A stretch of 11,539 nucleotides of DNA, from the NCBI GenBank assembly GCA_043769295.1, contig JAYVJL010000180.1, positions 1 to 11,539 of the forward strand, written 5' to 3'. A program made the translations under genes and the position numbers. The notes beneath the pieces were generated by a model. The model was not told the origin of the DNA and did not search any database. It saw nothing but the letters and a program-made list of their open reading frames with translations. The stretch is from Aalborgiella sp043769295 (GTDB taxonomy: Bacteria; Pseudomonadota; Gammaproteobacteria; Burkholderiales; Burkholderiaceae_C). Shown piece after piece: positions 7,029-11,539 of this stretch. The stretch's first letter is position 1. Every line of letters starts with the position of its first letter.

Positions 7029-7475
7029 ATGCTATTCCAACCTTCCCAAGCCGATGTCCGCCGGTTTTTCTGTTCCGTTTATGCCAAAGCCGGCGTCAAT
7101 TCGTCCTTGGAAGCTATTGAAATAATAGCAAGTCAGTGGATGGATGAGCACCCTGAATACCATGGGGATTTCAGCGATGTGGAGGAGGCGCTGCTCAAGC
7201 TGGAACAGCCTGATGCTGGCAAGACCAGCGAAACCAACCCGTTTTTGCATCTGTCCATGCATTTGACCATCAGCGAGCAGTGCTCGATTGACCAGCCTAA
7301 GGGGATCCGGCAGGCGGTTGAGCTGTTGACGGCACGGCTGGACTCCCTGCACGACGCCCACCACGCCACCATGGCGTGTCTGGGCCAGATGATCTGGGAA
7401 AGCCAGCGCGCAGGTCGCCCGCCCGATGGCCAGTCTTACGTGGAAGCCGTGCAACGCAGGGCGACGAAAGACTGA
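7029..7475 (+). CDS. DUF1841 family protein
   Basis: A 148-residue soluble protein from the ATG at 7029. The family blocks DVRRFF (9-14), HPEYH (41-45), TNPFLHLSMHLTISEQCSIDQP (split around residues 69-90), GIRQAVELL (92-100) and CLGQMIWESQRAGRPPDG (117-134) are clear. The function of the family is unknown. The conserved His residues around HLSMHL and DAHHA hint at metal binding, but that is speculation. An upstream in-frame GTG/TTG region from 6993 would add 12 residues lacking family similarity. A TTGTCG at 6993-6998 and TAAAAT at 7018-7023 could be a weak promoter with a 19-base spacer, which would leave almost no leader. Residues 21-34 are encoded by the third copy of the in-frame repeat. 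The gene is convergent with aroQ, with a 25-base gap. Confidence 0.92.
   Translation: MLFQPSQADVRRFFCSVYAKAGVNSSLEAIEIIASQWMDEHPEYHGDFSDVEEALLKLEQPDAGKTSETNPFLHLSMHLTISEQCSIDQPKGIRQAVELLTARLDSLHDAHHATMACLGQMIWESQRAGRPPDGQSYVEAVQRRATKD
7089..7130 (+). repeat. In-frame palindromic coding repeat, copy C (in DUF1841 gene)
   Basis: Fourteen codons give AGVNSSLEAIEIIA, residues 21-34. It contains the best palindrome of the set: GCTATT at 7113-7118 and AATAGC at 7124-7129 around GAAAT. It shares 31 of 42 bases with copy B in the same codon phase. The region lies between the conserved FF-x-VYAK and HPEYH blocks of the family, where members appear to vary. Confidence 0.5.
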
Positions 7476-7500
7476 AGTGGTTCCAATGATTGAAATTCCG

Positions 7501-7950
7501 CTAATTGGTTTTGTGTGCCAGGGCATCTATAGCCATGACATATCCATCAACACCGAACCCCACAATGACGCCTGCGGCTACTGATGAGATGAACGAATGA
7601 TGACGAAATTCCTCTCGCGCATGAACATTTGAGATATGCACCTCAATCACAGGCAAGTCACCGACACCCTTGATCGCATCGTGCAGCGCAATAGATGTGT
7701 GGGTAAATGCGCCAGCATTCAAAACCACACCTTTCGCAAGACCTGATCTATAAAGTTGACCATATTCGTGTATTTTGTCGATCAATGCACCTTCATGATT
7801 GCTTTGACAGCACTCGACCTCAAAGCCGTGGCGCTTCGCAGCGTTTTTACACATTGCCTCCACATCCGCTAATGTGACACTTCCATAAAGTGATGGCTCG
7901 CGTGCACCTAGCAAATTCAGATTTGGGCCGTTGAGGATAAGGATTTTCAT
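7501..7950 (-). CDS. aroQ: Type II 3-dehydroquinate dehydratase
   Basis: Converts 3-dehydroquinate to 3-dehydroshikimate in the shikimate pathway, or in reverse context during quinate breakdown. The 149-residue length is normal for this dodecameric class. Motifs are ILNGPNLNLLGAREPSLYG (residues 5-23, with R17 and the catalytic Y22), CQSNHEG (48-54), NAGAFTHTSIALHDA (78-92) and VIEVHISNVHAREEFRHHSF (101-120, with E103, H105, R112 and R116), matching the active-site set known from Mycobacterium. By hand count the gene is about 48% GC, visibly lower than the neighbouring fahA. It lies 35 bases downstream of the fahA stop on the same strand and could be the last gene of that operon, but its usual betaproteobacterial place is, from memory, beside accB. 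No strong Shine-Dalgarno sequence is seen. Confidence 0.96.
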   Translation of the reverse strand: MKILILNGPNLNLLGAREPSLYGSVTLADVEAMCKNAAKRHGFEVECCQSNHEGALIDKIHEYGQLYRSGLAKGVVLNAGAFTHTSIALHDAIKGVGDLPVIEVHISNVHAREEFRHHSFISSVAAGVIVGFGVDGYVMAIDALAHKTN

Positions 7951-7985
7951 TTTCTACAAGCGTGTAATCTGCCATCCATGTTTCG

Positions 7986-9332
7986 TTACGCCGAATTTAA
8001 CACGGTCGCACTTACTTCACCCAAACCAATGCGTCTCATGCCTTTGCATTCGCAAAAACCACGCAAAATAACGGCATCGCCATCCAGCAAAAAGCTGCGC
8101 TGCTCGCCGTTTGGCAGCGTGATGGTTTGTTTGCCACCCAAACTCAACTCCAGCAAAGAACCCGCCTCAGACGCTGCCGGGCCAGACAAGGTACCGGTTC
8201 CGAGCATATCGCCAGCCTGCAAATTGCAGCCATTGACCGTGTGATGCGTCACCAGCTGAGCGAGTGTCCAATAGGCGGATCGGCTGTAGTTGGTTTGGCT
8301 CAGACGAACCGCAGGATCACCCGCCGCGCGCATCGCCGCGGTTTGCAGCCATACTTCCAAGGTCATATCGATGGCACCTTGTGCACTGTTGGCGCTTGAG
8401 CTGAGGTAAGGCAGCGGTTGCGGATCAGCGCCTGGCCGATCAAACGCCGTTCGATAAGGTGCCAAGGCTTCCATGGTCACCACCCAGGGTGAGATGGTTG
8501 AGGCAAAGTTTTTTGACAAAAAAGGCCCCAAGGGCTGGTACTCCCAAGCCTGCAGATCACGCGCCGACCAGTCGTTGAGCAGACACAGGCCAAACATGTG
8601 GTCTTCTGCTTGCGCAATGTCAACAGCCTCACCCAGTGCATTGCCCTGTCCGATGAAGAGCCCCAATTCCAGCTCGTAATCCAGCCGCTTGCATGGCGCC
8701 AGATACGGTGCCTCTTTGGCATCAGGACCCGTGTCTTTGATTTGACCTTTGGGCCGCTTGAAAACTTGACCACTCACCTGTATGGAGGATGCACGGCCAT
8801 GGTAGCCAATAGGGACCCACTTGTAATTGGGCAGCAATGGATTGTCGGGACGAAACAACTTGCCCACCGCCGTCGCGTGGTGAATGCTGGTATAAAAATC
8901 GGTGTAGTCACCGATGCTGCAAGGCACCGTCATCTCGGCCTGGCTTTGCGACAAAATACAAGCGCTGAGTGCTGTTTGCTGCGCACAGCCTTCGCTCAGC
9001 GCCTGCGATAAAGCGGTACGGAGCATGCGGCGTGCCACTGGTCCCAGCGTCATGAACGCATTCAAATCTCCTTGCGCCAAAGGTTCCAGCAAGCTGCTAA
9101 CTTTTGAGGTCCAATCTGCCTTGTCACGAGCCAGCTGGAGATCAAGGATCTGGTCACCAATCGCCACGCCAATGCGCCAAGGTTCATTGCCGGAGGGACG
9201 AAATCGTCCAAAAGGCAGATTTTGAATCGGAAAATCCGACTGTGCATCATTGGCGGAATGCACCCAACTGCGCAGCGATGGCGCATGTGTGGCATCCAAG
9301 GTATGCAGGGTGGCATTGGTGGTTGTGGTCAT
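7986..9332 (-). CDS. fahA: Fumarylacetoacetase
   Basis: Hydrolyses fumarylacetoacetate to fumarate and acetoacetate, the last step of homogentisate catabolism in the cytoplasm. The 448-residue protein has an N-terminal FAH domain (PFGRFRPSG, about 40-48) and a catalytic domain with GDYTDFYTSIHHATAVGKLF (141-160), VPIGYHGRASS, LDYELELGLFIG and LNDWSARDLQAWEYQPLGPF (252-271). Residues equivalent to the mouse metal and catalytic set are present with matching spacing: D145, H152, E220, E222 and D254. The ATG at 9332 overlaps the hmgA stop as ATGA, a standard sign of translational coupling. Maleylacetoacetate isomerase, needed between the HmgA and FahA steps unless glutathione-dependent isomerisation occurs elsewhere, is not in the window. 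Confidence 0.97.
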   Translation of the reverse strand: MTTTTNATLHTLDATHAPSLRSWVHSANDAQSDFPIQNLPFGRFRPSGNEPWRIGVAIGDQILDLQLARDKADWTSKVSSLLEPLAQGDLNAFMTLGPVARRMLRTALSQALSEGCAQQTALSACILSQSQAEMTVPCSIGDYTDFYTSIHHATAVGKLFRPDNPLLPNYKWVPIGYHGRASSIQVSGQVFKRPKGQIKDTGPDAKEAPYLAPCKRLDYELELGLFIGQGNALGEAVDIAQAEDHMFGLCLLNDWSARDLQAWEYQPLGPFLSKNFASTISPWVVTMEALAPYRTAFDRPGADPQPLPYLSSSANSAQGAIDMTLEVWLQTAAMRAAGDPAVRLSQTNYSRSAYWTLAQLVTHHTVNGCNLQAGDMLGTGTLSGPAASEAGSLLELSLGGKQTITLPNGEQRSFLLDGDAVILRGFCECKGMRRIGLGEVSATVLNSA

Positions 9333-10633
9333 GGTTTAAAATTATCCTGAAGATTCGCCCAGCAGGCAGCATAGTTGTTATCCCGCATGCCAGCGTTCAT
9401 GGCGAAGGCGGTGGGCACAAAGCGATAGCGGCTTTCAAACATGAAGGCCAGGGTGTTATCCAGCTTGTGCGGCTTCAACTCAGCGGTGCTGGCCTTGGCA
9501 AACGCGTCTGAATCCGGCCCGTGCGGCACCATGCAGTTGTGCAGCGATGCGCCGCCAGGAACAAAGCCCTCCTCTTTGGCATCGTACTGGCCTTGCACCA
9601 GCCCCATGAATTCACTCATCAGGTTACGGTGATACCAAGGCGGTCTGAAGGTGTCTTCCGCCACCATCCATCGCGGCGGGAAGATGACAAAATCGCAATT
9701 GGCTGTGCCGGGCATATCGGTCGGCGAGGTTAACACGGTGAAGATGGATGGATCTGGGTGGTCAAAACTGATCGAGCCAATCGTCATGAAGTTGGCCGTG
9801 TCATATTTGAACGGGGCCAAGTTGCCATGCCAGGCCACCACATTGAAAGGTGAATGCAGCATCTGCGCTGACCACAAACTGCCACCGTATTTTTTGATGA
9901 TTTCATAGGCCCCAGACGAAGCTTCAAACGCCGCAACCGGTGTTTTGAAATCTCGCGCATTGGCCAAACCGTTTGAGCCAATCGGGCCTAACTCTGGTAG
10001 TCTAAAATGTGCGCCGTAGTTTTCACACACATAGCCGCGAGCAGAATCATCCTGCAACACAACTTTAAAAGCCACGCCACGCGGTACCAAAGCGACTTCG
10101 CCGGGCTTCACATCCAACACGCCCATTTCGGTGGTGATCAGCAAACGTCCTTGCTGCGGAACAATGAGCATTTCGCCATCCGCGTTGACGCAAGCGCGCC
10201 GCTCCATAGACCGGTTGAGCACATACACATGCGCGGCCATGCCGGTTTGCGCATCGGCATTACCATTGGCAACCAGGGTGCGCAGGCCATCGACAAAATC
10301 TGTAGGCTCTACAGGAATGGCAACTGGGCTCCAGCGCATCGGATCAGGCGGTGTAGATACGCCTTGCGCAGCTCCTGTGCACCACAAAGCTTGAGCGTAT
10401 GGTTTGTATCCGCCGACCATCACCGAGGGTTGGCAACGGTACAGCCAAGTGCGGCGGTTTTCTGCACGTGGCGCGGTGAAAGCCGTGCCCGAAATCAGCT
10501 CGGCATACAAATCATGCGGCGCACGCTGCGGGCTGTTGCGCCCTTGCGGCAGTGTGCCGGGCACGGCTTCGGTGGCAAATTCGTTGCCAAAACCGCTTAG
10601 GTAATTCAAGGGTGACACTTGTGTGGTTGTCAT
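9329..10633 (-). CDS. hmgA: Homogentisate 1,2-dioxygenase
   Basis: Iron(II) ring-cleaving dioxygenase that converts homogentisate to maleylacetoacetate. The protein has 434 residues, a usual length. It starts with NYLSGFGNEFATEAVPGTLP and contains VVAWHGNLAPFKYD (265-278), GSISFDHPDPSIFTVL (286-301), YHRNLMSEFMG and VPHGPDSDAF. The iron ligands are H335, E341 and H371 and the acid/base residue is H292, which coincide with the numbering of the human enzyme. The start ATG at 10633 lies five bases after the stop of the DUF2783 gene, with a GGAAAG at a rather long distance (12 bases) as the only ribosome-site candidate, so coupling to the upstream gene is likely. The end overlaps fahA by four bases. 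Confidence 0.97.
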   Translation of the reverse strand: MTTTQVSPLNYLSGFGNEFATEAVPGTLPQGRNSPQRAPHDLYAELISGTAFTAPRAENRRTWLYRCQPSVMVGGYKPYAQALWCTGAAQGVSTPPDPMRWSPVAIPVEPTDFVDGLRTLVANGNADAQTGMAAHVYVLNRSMERRACVNADGEMLIVPQQGRLLITTEMGVLDVKPGEVALVPRGVAFKVVLQDDSARGYVCENYGAHFRLPELGPIGSNGLANARDFKTPVAAFEASSGAYEIIKKYGGSLWSAQMLHSPFNVVAWHGNLAPFKYDTANFMTIGSISFDHPDPSIFTVLTSPTDMPGTANCDFVIFPPRWMVAEDTFRPPWYHRNLMSEFMGLVQGQYDAKEEGFVPGGASLHNCMVPHGPDSDAFAKASTAELKPHKLDNTLAFMFESRYRFVPTAFAMNAGMRDNNYAACWANLQDNFKP

Positions 10634-10638
10634 GATGG

Positions 10639-10851
10639 TTATGCACTTTCCGTAGTGTGGCTTCCATTTTCTCTGGCAACCTGTAATGCTTCTTGCAGCA
10701 CTTGCAAGTTACCGATGTGATTCGATAACAGCAGTACCAAACGCGCATTCAATGCCTGGCTTTCTTCGAGCGACAAGTCTTGATGCGCGTTGATCAGTGC
10801 TTCGTAAAAATCATCGGGTGCGCTTAAATTGGGGGTGGTGATAAGTAGCAT
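10639..10851 (-). CDS. DUF2783 domain small protein, possible coupling subunit of the adjacent flavin hydroxylase
   Basis: A 70-residue, probably all-helical acidic protein. DDFYEALINAHQDLSLEES and ALNARLVLLLSNHIGNLQVLQEAL match what I recall of the DUF2783 family. It sits between the FAD monooxygenase (12-base gap) and hmgA (5-base gap) and has a good ribosome site. Pseudomonas putida U is reported to use a flavoprotein (MhaA) plus a small coupling protein (MhaB) to turn 3-hydroxyphenylacetate into homogentisate. The size and position fit MhaB, but I could not compare sequences, so the role is inferred from context only. Confidence 0.88.
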   Translation of the reverse strand: MLLITTPNLSAPDDFYEALINAHQDLSLEESQALNARLVLLLSNHIGNLQVLQEALQVARENGSHTTESA

Positions 10852-10859
10852 GACGCTTT

Positions 10860-10865
10860 TCCTTC
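10860..10865 (-). promoter_or_regulatory. Ribosome binding site of the DUF2783 gene
   Basis: GAAGGA on the minus strand lies eight bases before the ATG at 10851 and overlaps the TGA stop of the monooxygenase (10864-10866). It is the clearest Shine-Dalgarno sequence in the window and fixes the start of the small gene. Confidence 0.75.
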
Positions 10866-11539
10866 AATTTTTAGCCAAGGCCAAGTCGAACGCAGCCTGC
10901 AATTTTGCCGGCGTGATCTGCCGCCAACGTGCACAGATGTGTTGGTCTGGGCGCAGCAAGTAAGCCGTGCCAGGCTGCATGCCATAACGCTCGGCGATCA
11001 AACCGTCGCGGTCAATCAGAACATTGGATTTAGAAGATTTGGCCGTCGAGTTTTTCGCTTGTATTGTCACGATTGAAACTGGCAAATATGCAGCCTTTGC
11101 TTCAAATTCCGAATCAAATTCAATCTCATAAATCATCAGCGTAAAACCAGCTCCCAATTGCGGTAGCAACCACGATGTGCGGCCATCCGCCAACTGCACT
11201 GGCGCGTCCAGCGCTGTACTGCCGGGCACCATACGCCCTTCAAAGTTGTCGTCGTCTGGCGTATTCAACACAGAACCATGCAGCGTTGCAGGTATGGACA
11301 AACGCCCGCTGTTGACCAAAGTGCGTGCAAAGGGGTAGTCCTTGGCCAAGTCCAGCACGGCATCTCTAAACACACGGCTGATGTTGCTTTTGGGGGTGAT
11401 GAAGTCGGTCGCGCGGGTGGAGTTGCGGATGTTTTCATCAGCCGCGTATTCACGTTCACTGGCGTAGCTGTTCAACAAGGCTTCAGGTGCATGGCTGCGT
11501 AGCACTGCGTCCAGTTTCCACGCCAGATTTTCTGCGTCC
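10864..11539 (-). CDS. FAD-dependent aromatic monooxygenase (MhpA/MhaA-like), C-terminal part
   Basis: The frame is open to the right edge, so about 224 C-terminal residues are visible and the N-terminal FAD-binding Rossmann part lies outside. The first visible residues, DAENLAWKLDAVLRSHAPEALLNSY, are the last part of the FAD-binding domain of class A flavin hydroxylases (the D-x-NLxWKL motif), followed by ENIRNSTRATDFITP. The final 100 residues form the thioredoxin-like C-terminal domain, ending PGTAYLLRPDQHICARWR and a short helix. Such enzymes hydroxylate phenolic acids with NAD(P)H and oxygen. Its place as first visible gene of an operon with DUF2783, hmgA and fahA suggests a substrate leading to homogentisate, such as 3-hydroxyphenylacetate. 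MhpA-type 3-hydroxyphenylpropionate hydroxylation is the other option. Confidence 0.92.
   Translation of the reverse strand, partial: DAENLAWKLDAVLRSHAPEALLNSYASEREYAADENIRNSTRATDFITPKSNISRVFRDAVLDLAKDYPFARTLVNSGRLSIPATLHGSVLNTPDDDNFEGRMVPGSTALDAPVQLADGRTSWLLPQLGAGFTLMIYEIEFDSEFEAKAAYLPVSIVTIQAKNSTAKSSKSNVLIDRDGLIAERYGMQPGTAYLLRPDQHICARWRQITPAKLQAAFDLALAKN

Noticed and set aside
9886..9925. hmgA codes EASSG-AYE-IIKKY, similar to EASSG-VNI-AYE around repeat copy B.
   Set aside because: It lacks the GCTA...TAGC core and needs a three-codon gap, and the IIKKYGGSLW part looks like normal HmgA sequence. The similarity is probably chance.
11010..11110. AT-rich patch in the monooxygenase C-terminal domain (IQAKNSTAKSSKSN) suspected as another repeat copy.
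   Set aside because: No GCCGGC start and no GCTA/TAGC palindrome in the right spacing. It is more likely a variable loop of the thioredoxin-like domain.

Overview
The window looks like a chromosomal segment of a betaproteobacterium, most likely of the Comamonadaceae (Rhodoferax/Polaromonas-like). This is inferred from gene content and protein style: a comF next to a BioC-like methyltransferase, a DUF1841 protein, and a homogentisate operon with a DUF2783 gene. Base composition is moderately GC-rich. No rRNA, tRNA, CRISPR array, transposase or phage gene was seen. No stretch of more than about 300 bases lacks a gene.

Layout. Positions 1-1453 (+) hold the C-terminal part of a DEAD-box RNA helicase with a long repetitive Gly/Arg tail. 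A bidirectional hairpin terminator (1500-1531) separates it from a convergent BioC-like methyltransferase (1530-2459, -). comF (2503-3252, +) and trmL (3303-3788, +) follow. trmL overlaps the end of a convergent MaoC-type hydratase (3779-4234, -) by ten bases. A KefB/KefC-type cation:proton antiporter (4349-6201, +) is broken by a one-base frameshift near 5813. Next come a TauE/SafE-family transporter (6226-6981, -), a DUF1841 gene (7029-7475, +) and aroQ (7501-7950, -). The rest, all on the minus strand, is an aromatic catabolic operon read in the order FAD monooxygenase (partial, entering from the right edge), DUF2783 small protein, hmgA, fahA.

How the genes work together. HmgA and FahA are the ring-opening and hydrolytic steps of the homogentisate pathway of phenylalanine/tyrosine breakdown, with catalytic residues intact. 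The upstream flavin hydroxylase plus a 70-residue partner suggests a two-component hydroxylase that feeds homogentisate, as proposed for 3-hydroxyphenylacetate in Pseudomonas putida U. The remaining genes are housekeeping or solitary functions.

Most unusual signal. Three unrelated proteins (the methyltransferase, the antiporter and the DUF1841 protein) contain a related 42-base, AT-rich segment with a palindromic GCTA...TAGC core. It is always in the sense orientation and always in the same reading frame, giving peptides of the form [A/S]G-[D/V]-x-x-x-[Y/L]-[A/E]-A-[T/I]-[K/E]-[S/I]-IA. A weaker fourth candidate lies in the antiporter. This resembles a protein-coding palindromic repeat, comparable in concept to Rickettsia palindromic elements. 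Genome-wide counting and homologue alignment, which I could not do, are needed to separate it from chance.
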